The notes under the pieces are model-generated. The model was not told where the DNA came from, searched no databases, and saw only the letters and a program-made list of their open reading frames with translations. Positions 17,429-25,773 of a DNA stretch of 64,000 bases are shown here, in pieces. The stretch spans positions 682,001 through 746,000 of the forward strand of contig NZ_CP029488.1 of the NCBI RefSeq assembly GCF_003177035.1, in the 5' to 3' direction. Both the position numbers and the translations under genes were made by a program. The DNA comes from Salinisphaera sp. LB1 (lineage in GTDB: Bacteria; Pseudomonadota; Gammaproteobacteria; Nevskiales; Salinisphaeraceae). Within the stretch, counting starts at the first letter, position 1; every line of letters begins with the position of its first letter.

Positions 17429-18619
17429 TCAGGCCGTAATTTTGGTCACGACGCCCGCACCCACGGTGCGACCGCCTTCACGAATGGCGAAGCGCAGGCC
17501 TTCTTCCATCGCAATCGGATGTATGAGCTCGACGTTCATCGTCACGTTGTCGCCCGGCATCACCATCTCGGTGTCCGCCGGCAGCTCGCAAGCGCCCGTC
17601 ACGTCCGTCGTCCGGAAGTAGAACTGCGGACGATAGCCCTTGAAGAACGGCGTGTGGCGACCGCCCTCTTCCTTCTTCAGCACGTACACTTCGCATTCGA
17701 AGTTGGTGTGCGGCGTGATCGAGCCCGGCTTGGCCAGCACCTGGCCACGCTCGATGTCTTCGCGCTTGGTGCCGCGCAGCAGCGCGCCGATGTTGTCACC
17801 CGCCTGACCCTGGTCCAGCAGCTTGCGGAACATCTCGACGCCGGTGACGGTGGTCTTGGTCGTGGGGTTGATACCCACGATTTCGATGTCGTCACCCACG
17901 TTGATCACGCCGCGCTCGACACGACCGGTGGCGACCGTGCCACGACCGGAGATCGAGAAGACGTCCTCGACCGGCATCAGGAAGGCGCCGTCCACGGCAC
18001 GCTCGGGGTCGGGAATGAATTCGTCCATGGCCCGCACGAGCTTGGCGATCGATTCCGATCCGTGCTCGCCTTCGTCGCCTTCCAGTGCCTTGAGCGCACT
18101 GCCGACAATCACCGGGGTGTCGTCGCCCGGGAAGTCGTAGGCGTCCAGCAGTTCGCGGACTTCCATTTCCACCAGCTCGAGCAGCTCTTCGTCGTCCACC
18201 ATGTCGGCCTTGTTCAGGTACACGACGATGAACGGCACGCCCACCTGGCGCGCCAGCAGAATGTGCTCGCGCGTCTGCGGCATGGGGCCGTCGGCCGCCG
18301 ACACGACCAGGATCGCGCCGTCCATCTGCGCAGCACCCGTGATCATGTTCTTGACGTAGTCCGCATGCCCCGGGCAGTCCACGTGCGCATAGTGACGCGC
18401 TTCGCTCTCGTACTCGACGTGCGAGGTGGAGATCGTGATGCCACGCGCCTTTTCTTCCGGCGCCTTGTCGATGGCATCAAACGCCGACAGCTCTGAACCG
18501 AACAACCGGTTCGACACCACCGTCAGCGCGGCCGTCAGCGTCGTCTTACCATGGTCCACGTGACCAATCGTGCCGACGTTGACGTGCGGCTTGTTACGCT
18601 CGAATTTTGATTTGGACAT
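17429..18619 (-). CDS. tuf: Elongation factor Tu, copy 2 (tRNA cluster)
   Basis: A 396-residue EF-Tu with exactly the same amino-acid sequence as the copy at 697-1887. The start is the ATG at 18617-18619 ([16 protein letters not shown]); a longer frame upstream to 18715 has no EF-Tu homology and runs through the leader. It follows tRNA-Thr(GGT), as tufB does in E. coli. The near-identity to copy 1 stops within a few bases of the stop codon and at the start codon, which suggests recent gene conversion limited to the coding region. Confidence 0.98.
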   Translation of the reverse strand: MSKSKFERNKPHVNVGTIGHVDHGKTTLTAALTVVSNRLFGSELSAFDAIDKAPEEKARGITISTSHVEYESEARHYAHVDCPGHADYVKNMITGAAQMDGAILVVSAADGPMPQTREHILLARQVGVPFIVVYLNKADMVDDEELLELVEMEVRELLDAYDFPGDDTPVIVGSALKALEGDEGEHGSESIAKLVRAMDEFIPDPERAVDGAFLMPVEDVFSISGRGTVATGRVERGVINVGDDIEIVGINPTTKTTVTGVEMFRKLLDQGQAGDNIGALLRGTKREDIERGQVLAKPGSITPHTNFECEVYVLKKEEGGRHTPFFKGYRPQFYFRTTDVTGACELPADTEMVMPGDNVTMNVELIHPIAMEEGLRFAIREGGRTVGAGVVTKITA

Positions 18620-18725
18620 TGCCTCGCCTTTCGCCGTTGGGCCTGCGTATATCAACCGAGACGCGCACAGTTCGTAGAACTGACGCCTCGACACCAAAAC
18701 GCGGGCGATGCACACCCGCCTGACT

Positions 18726-18800
18726 TGGAGCCCATGACCGGAGTTGAACCGGTGACCTCATCCTTACCAAGGATGTGCTCTACCTCTGAGCTACATGGGC
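18726..18800 (-). tRNA. tRNA-Thr (anticodon GGT)
   Basis: Reverse strand cloverleaf with acceptor GCCCATG / CATGGGC, anticodon loop TTGGTAA, T-loop GGTTCAACTCC and encoded CCA. It corresponds in position to thrT of E. coli, immediately before tuf. Confidence 0.97.
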
Positions 18801-18836
18801 TAAGCAAATTGTCACCCAGGACGCCGCATTGCGACC

Positions 18837-18910
18837 TGGAGCGGGCGACCGGAATCGAACCGGCATCATCAGCTTGGAAGGCTGAGGTTCTACCGTTGAA
18901 CTACGCCCGC
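18837..18910 (-). tRNA. tRNA-Gly (anticodon TCC)
   Basis: Reverse strand cloverleaf with acceptor GCGGGCG / CGCCCGC, anticodon loop CTTCCAA, T-loop GGTTCGATTCC and encoded CCA. It is 36 nt upstream of tRNA-Thr(GGT) and matches glyT of the E. coli thrU-tyrU-glyT-thrT-tufB unit. Confidence 0.97.
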
Positions 18911-19070
18911 ACGCTCAACGCCGACAAACTCTCGCCAATCACTGCGCGCAATGCAAGCGCAGACAATCGACGCTGGCTCGATCCGATACGATCGAAGCCG
19001 GGCACGCCGACTTCGAAGCGCAAGGCCCCGACACCGCACCGCGGATTCGAAGCCTGAACTGCTCACCTGA

Positions 19071-19243
19071 TGGCGGAAGGAGGATGACTCGCCGCTTCGC
19101 GTCTCGCCCTTCGGGCCGGCGTCGCTTCGCTCCGCCGTTCTCGCGCTGCGCGCTCGTCGAACCTCTCGGTTCGAACCCTCCTCGGTCCCAGTCCCGCGTC
19201 GCCGCGGGCCACCAGTTGTTGCTTACTCTTTCCTTTGTTCGGT
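19071..19243 (-). repeat. tRNA-Tyr-tail repeat, distal unit (diverged)
   Basis: This 173-bp unit carries a diverged copy of the tRNA-Tyr 3' end at 19071-19089 and the shared block GGTTCGAACC at 19168-19177, as well as arms rich in gcttcgcc-type sequence. Its order matches the unit at 19244-19421. It lies between tRNA-Tyr and tRNA-Gly on the transcribed strand, so each tRNA-Tyr precursor would carry it. No protein reading is supported. Confidence 0.75.
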
Positions 19244-19421
19244 TGGTGGAGGGAGGAGGATTATTCGCGGCTTCGCCGCTCACCCTTCGGGCCGGTCGCG
19301 TGCCGCGACCGTTCTCGGTCGCTTCGCGCCCTCGTCGAACCTCTATCGGTTCGAACCCTCCTCGGTCTAACTCCGTGCCAACCAGATGTCTGTGTTGTCG
19401 TTACCTGCGTCGATATTCAAA
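19244..19421 (-). repeat. tRNA-Tyr-tail repeat, proximal unit (178 bp)
   Basis: Bases 19244-19262 are an exact 19-bp copy of the 3' end of tRNA-Tyr (19422-19440, including the CCA); the two copies are 178 bp apart. Inside the unit is GGTTCGAACC (19348-19357), which resembles a T-arm, within a block that the distal unit shares. E. coli tyrT is followed by 178-bp repeats that each contain 19 bp of the tRNA-Tyr 3' end, so the layout is strikingly alike. The role is unknown. Confidence 0.85.
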
Positions 19422-19506
19422 TGGTGGAGGGAGGAGGATTCGAACCTCCGAAGGCTGAGCCGACAGATTTACAGTCTGTTCCCTTTGACCGCTTGGGTAT
19501 CCCTCC
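19422..19506 (-). tRNA. tRNA-Tyr (anticodon GTA)
   Basis: Reverse strand 85-nt tRNA with acceptor GGAGGGA / TCCCTCC, anticodon loop CTGTAAA, a long class II variable arm and encoded CCA. It is the first tRNA after its own promoter and heads the tRNA-Tyr - repeat - tRNA-Gly - tRNA-Thr - tuf unit. Confidence 0.97.
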
Positions 19507-19519
19507 ACGAGAGCCGCGC

Positions 19520-19548
19520 ATTGTTGTGAATCCAGACACGGTTGTCAA
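19520..19548 (-). promoter_or_regulatory. Promoter of tRNA-Tyr-Gly-Thr-tuf unit
   Basis: Reverse strand TTGACA (19543-19548), 17-nt spacer, AACAAT (19520-19525), then GCGCGGC before the mature tRNA 5' end at 19506. The GC-rich discriminator after the -10 is typical of stringently controlled stable-RNA promoters. Confidence 0.72.
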
Positions 19549-19646
19549 CCGCGAATTTGTCACCCGCCCGCGCGTGGCCGGCACACCGCGTTCACGCATT
19601 TCACCGACGCGACAGGCCCTAGGCGCATATGCGCTCGGGCGCGTGG

Positions 19647-20648
19647 CTAGTAGTAGATATTGAAAGCGGCCTGCGGTGTGACCGCGTCCCCCGTATTACG
19701 GCCGGCAACCACCACGTCAGCGCCGACAATGACACCGTAATGGCTGTTCCAGTTGTATTCGATGGCCGGCGCGACATCGACTGCCTCGCTGGCATTGGCA
19801 TTCGTGTTGACGGCGGTCACGAGCCCATTGCTGGCCTGAACCCCGCGCACCGAATTACCTCCGGAATGGCTGTAAATGACGTCCACGGCCGGCGCCCAAT
19901 GGCGCGTCATGCTGTACTCGAAGGCCAGATCGGCGGAAAACGTGTTGCCGGCATCAACCGTGCCGTTGAAGCCGCGGCCGGTACCGTAGACGCTGACGCC
20001 GTTCACCGAGGCGTTGTCATCGGGAATGGTGTAGGTCAGATCGAGGCGAGAGCGCAGAATCCGCCCGTTCGGCATCCAGAAATAATCCTGGGTGAACAAA
20101 CCGAGAGTGCTGGTCAGAAGGCCGCTGCCCAGCCCGTTCGCCGGATGGTCGCCCAACCCATCGTACTTACCGGTCGGAAAGACTTCCGAGAACGCCAGCG
20201 CCGTGGTCGGCAACCAGCTGCCTTCGTGAAAAGCGTGCAACATGTACTGGAAGCGCAGCTTGGTGTCACCAAGCCTCACCCCCTGACTATCAGCGCCATT
20301 CTCGACCACGTTGTAGCCGAACTCCGGCAGCACGGCGACCAATAGCCTGTTGGTCAGGCCGTATTCCAGCAGTGAGACCGAGCGCAGCGCATGAACGTTC
20401 GGCGTGTTGTGGCTGTGCCAGTTATCGTCGTAGTGGCCGTGCTGAATTGAATCCAGCACATAGGGCTCTATATCCCAGTGCCCTTGCGGCAGCGAGGTCG
20501 CGTTGGGCGCCGCGAGCGGCCCAGTGAACAAGGCGTCGCCGAGCGATTGACGCGAGGCGCCGGCGGCCATCGCGCCAGCGCTCGCCTGCGCCAGCGTCAA
20601 CGCGAGGCCCGCACAGATAGCGGCGCGATTGATGGTTCTCCTCGACAT
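19647..20648 (-). CDS. Outer-membrane beta-barrel protein (MetA-pathway channel-like)
   Basis: A 333-residue protein with a Sec signal peptide (positive MSRRTINR, then a hydrophobic stretch and an ASAGAMAAG-type cleavage site near residue 29), alternating-residue beta strands, and a C-terminal aromatic residue (FNIYY), all typical of outer-membrane barrels. The sequence suggests the family annotated as transporter / MetA-pathway phenol-degradation outer-membrane protein; the substrate is unknown. The start is the ATG 20646-20648 because AGAGGTG lies 7 nt upstream; the in-frame GTG 9 nt earlier overlaps it. It lies behind the permease at 20823-22439 and both are inserted between two tRNA genes. 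Confidence 0.8.
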   Translation of the reverse strand: MSRRTINRAAICAGLALTLAQASAGAMAAGASRQSLGDALFTGPLAAPNATSLPQGHWDIEPYVLDSIQHGHYDDNWHSHNTPNVHALRSVSLLEYGLTNRLLVAVLPEFGYNVVENGADSQGVRLGDTKLRFQYMLHAFHEGSWLPTTALAFSEVFPTGKYDGLGDHPANGLGSGLLTSTLGLFTQDYFWMPNGRILRSRLDLTYTIPDDNASVNGVSVYGTGRGFNGTVDAGNTFSADLAFEYSMTRHWAPAVDVIYSHSGGNSVRGVQASNGLVTAVNTNANASEAVDVAPAIEYNWNSHYGVIVGADVVVAGRNTGDAVTPQAAFNIYY

Positions 20649-20709
20649 GGAGTTCACCTCTTTTTAGTTGATGCTTTTTAGCTGATGTTTTGTCTGCGGG
20701 GAACCGCCA

Positions 20710-20803
20710 AAGCGGCGCCGGACGGCGCCGCTTGAGTCATCGGGCCGAACGCCACCGGGGCGGCCCGCAAGAATAGCGGCGCCGCCTCGCCGGAGGCGCC
20801 GCT
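20710..20803 (-). terminator. Two near-identical hairpins after the APC permease
   Basis: Two stems share the arm AGCGGCGCC / GGCGCCGCT: 20775-20803 (11-nt loop, followed on the reverse strand by ATTCTTG) and 20710-20733 (10-bp stem, 4-nt loop, followed by TGG). They lie between the permease and the outer-membrane gene and may give partial termination, or stabilise the permease mRNA. Downstream, a 14-bp tandem duplication of the type CATCARCTAAAAAG precedes the ribosome-binding site at 20648. Confidence 0.6.
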
Positions 20804-20822
20804 CATGCGTCGCACACGGCGA

Positions 20823-22439
20823 CTACGGCAGCGAGGGCGCGTTCTCGCCGGGATTGTCTTCCAGAATGCGAGCAATCGCGCGCTCGGTCTCGGCCGGCGA
20901 CAACGAGGTCTTGTAGGCAATCGCAAGAACCACGAGGCTCCAGATCGCAATCAGGATCAGTTCGACAACGAACGGCAGCACACCCGCTCCACCGCCGATA
21001 CCGCCCAATGCCGAGAGCACCCACATGCCGCCGAACCAGGGCAGCAGCCACGAGATATAACGCCAGCCGAACTCCTCGGCCGGCATCCGCGCGACCAGAT
21101 GGTAGTACAGCGCATAGATCACGAAACCGACAGCGATCAGGATGAACAACACCGAGTTGGTATAGAAGCCGGCCCAGTAGATGATCCAGTTACTCAGGAT
21201 GAAGGTGATCGGCGCCAGTACTTTCGCCCCGGCCAGCTTGAACGGACGCTCGGCGTTAGGCGCATTGCGGCGCAGACACAGCAACACGACCGGCCCGATG
21301 CCGTAGGTGAGCACGGTGATCGAGGTAATGTACTCGACCATCTTCTGCCACGCCGGGAACGGCAGCAGGAACAGACAGCCCACGATCCACATCACCAGCA
21401 CGCCGACCCACGGCACGCCCTGCGGGCTCAGCTTGGCCAGCCCCTTGGGCCCGGTGTCGAGCTGGCCGTTGGCCAGCAGGATGCGCGAGCCGCCGGTCAT
21501 GTACATCAGGCCGGTGCCGCCGGGCGAAACATAGGCGTCGACGTAGAGGATGGTCGCCAGCCAGGTCATGCCGAGACCGGCCGCCAGACCCGCGAACGGG
21601 CCGAGATCGCCAGCGAACGACAGCGTGGCCCAGCCGCCCGTCAGCTGGTCCGGGGACAACGCCATGATGAAGGCGATCTGCAGGCCAACATAGACCACGC
21701 TGGCCAGCACCACCGAGCCGATTACCGCAAACGGCATGTTGCGATGCGGATCACTGCTCTCGCCGGCCAACTCGATCGCCGTGCGAAAGCCGAGGAAGCT
21801 GAACACAATGCCGGCGGCCGGCAGCGCGGTGAAGATACCCGATATCTGATAGCTGTGCGGCGCGGCATGCATGTTCTCGGGATGCCAGGCCACCACGATC
21901 AGCCCGATGATCGTCGCCACCGGCACAGCGATTTTCCACCAGGTGATCGCGGAGTTGACCTGCAACAGCTTTCGAATCGCCAGCAGATTCAGCAACGCGA
22001 ATATGCCCAGCAGCACCACCGACACGAAAAATCCGGCGACGGTCAGCACGCCCTTGTCGGGGCTGACCAGGAACGGCAGATAGTTGTTGGCATAGGTGAC
22101 CACGGCTTCCGCCTCGACCGCCGGCATCGCGACGTAGGCCAGAAAGAGCATCCAGCTCCAGATCCGTCCGAGACCGTCGCCATGGCTGGCATGGCTGATG
22201 TGCACCAGCGCGCCACTGCGCGGGAACATCGTCGCCAGCTCGGCGAAACAGAACGCCAGCATCATGATGATGATGGCGCCGATTACCCAGCTGAGAATGC
22301 TCCAAGGGCCGGCCAGCTTGGCCGCATGATAGGCACCGAACAGCCATCCCGAACCGATCATGCTGGTCGTGCTGGCAAACAGCAGCCCGATCGGTCCGGC
22401 GTGGCGCTTGAGCTGCCCGCCCGATTGAGATGAGGCCAT
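20823..22439 (-). CDS. APC-superfamily amino-acid permease
   Basis: A 538-residue inner-membrane protein with 12-14 hydrophobic segments. The first helix carries SMIGSGWLFGAYHAA, the glycine-rich unwound motif of APC transporters, and GFRTAIELAGES lies in the middle, as in helix 6 of amino-acid/proton symporters. It resembles the YveA-like aspartate:proton group, but the substrate is not proven. It begins 267 nt after tRNA-Thr(TGT) on the same strand and is followed by tandem hairpins and an outer-membrane protein. It could be an acidic amino-acid importer, or a GABA or polyamine exchanger. Confidence 0.85.
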   Translation of the reverse strand: MASSQSGGQLKRHAGPIGLLFASTTSMIGSGWLFGAYHAAKLAGPWSILSWVIGAIIIMMLAFCFAELATMFPRSGALVHISHASHGDGLGRIWSWMLFLAYVAMPAVEAEAVVTYANNYLPFLVSPDKGVLTVAGFFVSVVLLGIFALLNLLAIRKLLQVNSAITWWKIAVPVATIIGLIVVAWHPENMHAAPHSYQISGIFTALPAAGIVFSFLGFRTAIELAGESSDPHRNMPFAVIGSVVLASVVYVGLQIAFIMALSPDQLTGGWATLSFAGDLGPFAGLAAGLGMTWLATILYVDAYVSPGGTGLMYMTGGSRILLANGQLDTGPKGLAKLSPQGVPWVGVLVMWIVGCLFLLPFPAWQKMVEYITSITVLTYGIGPVVLLCLRRNAPNAERPFKLAGAKVLAPITFILSNWIIYWAGFYTNSVLFILIAVGFVIYALYYHLVARMPAEEFGWRYISWLLPWFGGMWVLSALGGIGGGAGVLPFVVELILIAIWSLVVLAIAYKTSLSPAETERAIARILEDNPGENAPSLP

Positions 22440-22706
22440 GACATGTCCCCCTTTGTTATCTGCGTGTATTGATGTGGATATCGATCAGCGCGCGCCGGAC
22501 AGGCGACGCGACGTCGGCGGAACGCCGATGGGGGGCGGACTTGCGAAAATCGCGCCAACCCGATCGCGGTTCAAACACCACACATGCACCGCCCGCCGCG
22601 ACAGCAACACCGTCTCTGGCTGACAACGCGACCGAGTGCCGCAAGGCATGCGGTCTGCGTAAGCCCTGAATAATGCACCAAAACTAAGCAGTGCACGAGA
22701 GGAGGG

Positions 22707-22782
22707 TGGAGCCCGCGACCGGAGTCGAACCGATGACCTGCTGTTTACAAGACAGCTGCTCTACCAACTGAGCTACGCGGGC
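22707..22782 (-). tRNA. tRNA-Thr (anticodon TGT)
   Basis: Reverse strand cloverleaf with acceptor GCCCGCG / CGCGGGC, anticodon loop CTTGTAA, T-loop GGTTCGACTCC and encoded CCA. It matches thrU of E. coli, but here it is separated from tRNA-Tyr by about 3.2 kb with two protein genes. Confidence 0.97.
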
Positions 22783-23202
22783 GAAAAGACAGTGCACGCT
22801 TATTCTGACGGCTCATGAGGCGCCTGGCTACCCGGGCGCTTCATGCGGGAACGGAACCGGCCCGAAGGCAAACGGGCCGCAGCGTTGGCCCGACTTCGGT
22901 GTCTAGTCTTTTCGTCGAATATACCGCCTCGTCCAGCATCAGAACGCCCCCGGGCGCAGCCTGATGCCGCCCGTACAGACGGCCGGCTGCTGGCCATCGG
23001 TGTCGCCCCGCAGGCCGCCATCCTCGGCGATCCCGCGCGTGATCGCCGGGGTCCGGCGCTCGTTTGCCACCCGGCGCATCGCCGGGCCGGCAACGCGATC
23101 ATGGCGCGGCCGGTACACGATCCATCCGACGCGTCCCGGCTTGATCGATCACTCACCTCACCCGGGGCCCGATATCGTGATGCCCCGGGACGAGGCGAGC
23201 GC
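22783..23202. other. 420-nt gap with no supported gene
   Basis: Between tRNA-Thr(TGT) and the porin. Open frames here have Arg/Ser/Pro-rich compositions typical of GC-rich shadows. The tRNA promoter must lie near 22795-22830, but no convincing -35/-10 pair is visible, and I see no clear porin terminator. Confidence 0.5.
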
Positions 23203-24360
23203 CTACCAGGCCAGCGACGCGCGCATCCCCACCACAGTGGCATTGTCGACAGCCCGGTCCACCCCCGGATTGATGATGTACTGAACGTCCGGCTGCACCG
23301 TCAGGTAGTGGTTGATCGGTGCCTGGTAGGTCAGCTCGACGGCCGTTTCGGCCCGGTCGCTGTGCGGTGTCGCCTGTCGAAAGACCCGCGACACATGGGC
23401 CCGCGCAACGGCCAAACCGAGCACATCGTTCGGCCGCCGGCGCAGCAGGCCGGTGACATCGAATCCGCCGCCGAGATAGCGATCCAGCGGATTCCGATCA
23501 CTCTCGGCGCCGCCGATCTGGGCAAACGCATCCAGTTTCGGGGTATTCGCCCCTCCGAGCAGCCGCTGCTGACCAATGACATAGAAACCGTGATCGCGAT
23601 CGCGCGCCCGGCCAGCGGGGTCATTGTACTTGCTGGTCTGGTACCAGCCGCCGACCGCCAGCTTGTAGGGCTTGCCGCCGTTGCCGGAAATACCAGCCTC
23701 CACGGACGAAAAAACACCGTCTCCCGAGCGGAAAGCAATGTGCGTACCCGCCGGATGGCCGGGCAGGCCCGGCACCCCGTCGAACACACTGCCCATCACA
23801 TAGGCGCCGCCGGAAGACTGCCAGCGCACCACCGCCCCCACGGCCGTGGTCGGATACTGGGACACATTCGATATCGCGGTGGTGGCGTCCAGACCGAACG
23901 AACTGTTGATGAACACCCCGGCCGCATCCAGCGTGTCGAACAGCGCGTTCCAATCCTGCAGACCGAGCCGAACCATGACGCCCGAGTCGCCAAAATCATG
24001 TTGATACCAGGCGGAATACAACTTGGTCGTATTGCGGGCCTCAATGTTGTCGAGCCCCTGCAGATCACCGACATCGTTTGAAATCGAACTGCCGAAGGTG
24101 CCCAGATAATCGAAAAAGAACCGGTTATCGGCCGAGCCACCCCAGAGGCGACCGTCGATGCCGGCACTCAGGTTGATCGCGCCCGGCGCGGCAGTGCCAT
24201 GACGCATCCCCCCGCCGACGTCGCTGAACAGGTCCTGGCTGTAGGTGGCACCGAGATCGACCCCCGGAGCGACGGTTGCCGCCAGCGCGCACGGGGCGAC
24301 GGCGGCGCCCGCCGCACAGCACGCCATGAGGCGCATGCTTTTCCGCGAAAAAACGTTCAA
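23203..24360 (-). CDS. OprB-like outer-membrane porin, probably Fur-regulated
   Basis: A 385-residue protein: signal peptide (MNVFSRKSMRLMACCAAGAA, cleavage near ALAAT), then beta strands with GLQDWNALFDTLDAAGVFINSSFGL-type sequence and a C-terminal ...SLAW ending in an aromatic residue, all features of the carbohydrate-selective porin OprB family (usual length 380-450). It would form a trimeric outer-membrane channel; the solute is unknown. A Fur-type box inside its promoter about 125 nt upstream suggests induction under iron limitation, which is unusual for a sugar porin. It is a single gene between birA and a tRNA. Confidence 0.82.
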   Translation of the reverse strand: MNVFSRKSMRLMACCAAGAAVAPCALAATVAPGVDLGATYSQDLFSDVGGGMRHGTAAPGAINLSAGIDGRLWGGSADNRFFFDYLGTFGSSISNDVGDLQGLDNIEARNTTKLYSAWYQHDFGDSGVMVRLGLQDWNALFDTLDAAGVFINSSFGLDATTAISNVSQYPTTAVGAVVRWQSSGGAYVMGSVFDGVPGLPGHPAGTHIAFRSGDGVFSSVEAGISGNGGKPYKLAVGGWYQTSKYNDPAGRARDRDHGFYVIGQQRLLGGANTPKLDAFAQIGGAESDRNPLDRYLGGGFDVTGLLRRRPNDVLGLAVARAHVSRVFRQATPHSDRAETAVELTYQAPINHYLTVQPDVQYIINPGVDRAVDNATVVGMRASLAW

Positions 24361-24477
24361 GAGATCATTCCCCCAATTTCCAAATGAGACGCATTAACAA
24401 AAGGTATAGTCCATGACTCCGGAATCGCCGTCGGCGCTGGCGGTATAAGGCAAAACCGGCCCGGGACATGCAACCAG

Positions 24478-24505
24478 AGTATATGCAAATGATTATCATT
24501 TGCAA
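24478..24505 (-). promoter_or_regulatory. Fur box embedded in the porin promoter
   Basis: GCAAATGATTATCATTTGC at 24485-24503 is a perfect 9-1-9 palindrome matching the Fur box core (AATGAT-w-ATCATT). On the reverse strand it overlaps TTGCAA (24500-24505) and TATACT (24478-24483), which are 16 nt apart, so Fur-iron binding would block RNA polymerase. The start would give a leader of about 110 nt before the porin. Bases 24506-24751 show nothing I can name. Confidence 0.82.
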
Positions 24506-24751
24506 TAAAGGTGATCGAAGCGGGCGTCACGCCTGTCTGTCGGCCTTCCACGCAAGGCAGCCCGCCGCCGGGCCGGCCACCCCGTCATCGGCCGATCGGG
24601 ACGACCACAGCCCGGGCGGAATCGCATGGCTGGCGGCGCCGCGAAAACGGCGACACCGGCGGCCGCGGGGCAATCGCGGCGAGCCGGTACAACGGTGGCA
24701 GCGCCGACGACAACCACCGGCCGTGGTTACCGGCCATGGCGCGTGAACCAC

Positions 24752-24770
24752 GGCACTCGCGACGAGTGCC
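24752..24770 (-). terminator. Hairpin after birA
   Basis: An 8-bp perfect stem (GGCACTCG / CGAGTGCC) with a 3-nt loop begins 8 nt after the birA stop codon. No U-tract follows, so it is terminator-like only. Confidence 0.45.
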
Positions 24771-24777
24771 TTCAGGG

Positions 24778-25773
24778 TTACACTGGTCGCAGACTGACAT
24801 CCCCGGAGTAAACGGCCTGACAGCGACCGTCGATCTCCACCATGAGGCTGCCGTCGGCGCCAATGCCGCGGGCCACGCCACGACGCCGCTGGCGCGCATC
24901 GATCAGATCCACCGTTTGCCCCAGCACCCGATCGAATGTGCGCCAGCGCGCGGCGAACGGCGCAAAACCGGCCCGCTCGAACTCATCCAGCGCGCCCAGT
25001 ATCGCCTCCAGACAACGGCCGGCGACAACACTGCGGGGCGGCGCATCCCGCAGGTGATCGACCAGTCGCGTCCAGGGCTGGCCAATGCGCTCGGATTCGC
25101 CGCGCGGCATGGCGATGTTGAGGCCGACGCCGATGACCAAGCGCGCACTGCCCCCGGCCTCGGCGCGCGCTTCGGTGAGAATACCGCCGACCTTGTCGCG
25201 CCCGATCCATAGATCGTTGGGCCATTTCAGCCCGGCGTCCTCGACCCCGAGCGCCTGCAAGACCTCGGCGATCGCAACCCCCACCCCGAGACTGAGTGTC
25301 GCGACCGGCGAGCGCGGCGCGGCCAGATCGTAGCCCACCGACAGGTGCAGATTGCTGCCAAACGGCGACACCCAGGGCCGCCCGGCGCGCCCACGCCCGG
25401 CGGTCTGGCGCTCGGCCAGACAGGCCCGGGTCGCGCCGTCGCCATAGGCCGCCAGCACGCTATTGGTCGAATCCACGCTCTGACGCAGGATCAGTTGATC
25501 GAGCATGCCGCCATGCTGCGGCGACAGCTGCGCGCGCACGGTGTCCGCATCCAGCAGATCCATCCCGCCGGCGAGCCGGTAGCCCTTGCCCGAAACCGCA
25601 TAGACATCCAACCCGCCCCGGCGCAACCGTGCGATGCGCGCCGACACGGCGGAGCGCGTCACACCCAGCCGCGACGCCAGCGCCGGACCCGAAATCCAGC
25701 CGCCGCCGGCCAGTGCGGCGATCAATGGATCGGCCGGCTCGACCTCGTCGCTCTGGGCGCCCGCGCCGCTCAC
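24778..25773 (-). CDS. birA: Biotin-protein ligase / biotin operon repressor BirA
   Basis: A 331-residue bifunctional BirA. The N-terminal winged helix (GPALASRLGVTRSAVSARI, about residues 28-46) would bind the bio operator; the ligase core has GRGRAGRPWVSP (biotinyl-AMP loop), KWPNDLWI and VGVGLN; a small C-terminal SH3-like domain follows. It attaches biotin to AccB. The GTG start at 25771-25773 overlaps the plsY stop codon as GTGA; a longer upstream frame only reads through plsY. Together with murB further left it preserves the E. coli murB-birA-thrU neighbourhood. Confidence 0.93.
   Translation of the reverse strand: MSGAGAQSDEVEPADPLIAALAGGGWISGPALASRLGVTRSAVSARIARLRRGGLDVYAVSGKGYRLAGGMDLLDADTVRAQLSPQHGGMLDQLILRQSVDSTNSVLAAYGDGATRACLAERQTAGRGRAGRPWVSPFGSNLHLSVGYDLAAPRSPVATLSLGVGVAIAEVLQALGVEDAGLKWPNDLWIGRDKVGGILTEARAEAGGSARLVIGVGLNIAMPRGESERIGQPWTRLVDHLRDAPPRSVVAGRCLEAILGALDEFERAGFAPFAARWRTFDRVLGQTVDLIDARQRRRGVARGIGADGSLMVEIDGRCQAVYSGDVSLRPV

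Noticed and set aside
22660-22706. TGCAC / GTGCA inverted repeat upstream of the APC permease resembling an NtrC site
   Set aside because: The spacing is longer than the NtrC consensus and no sigma-54 -24/-12 promoter follows.
22800-23243. 147-codon frame on the minus strand
   Set aside because: Arg/Ser/Pro-rich, no homologous feel, and it overlaps the end of the porin gene.
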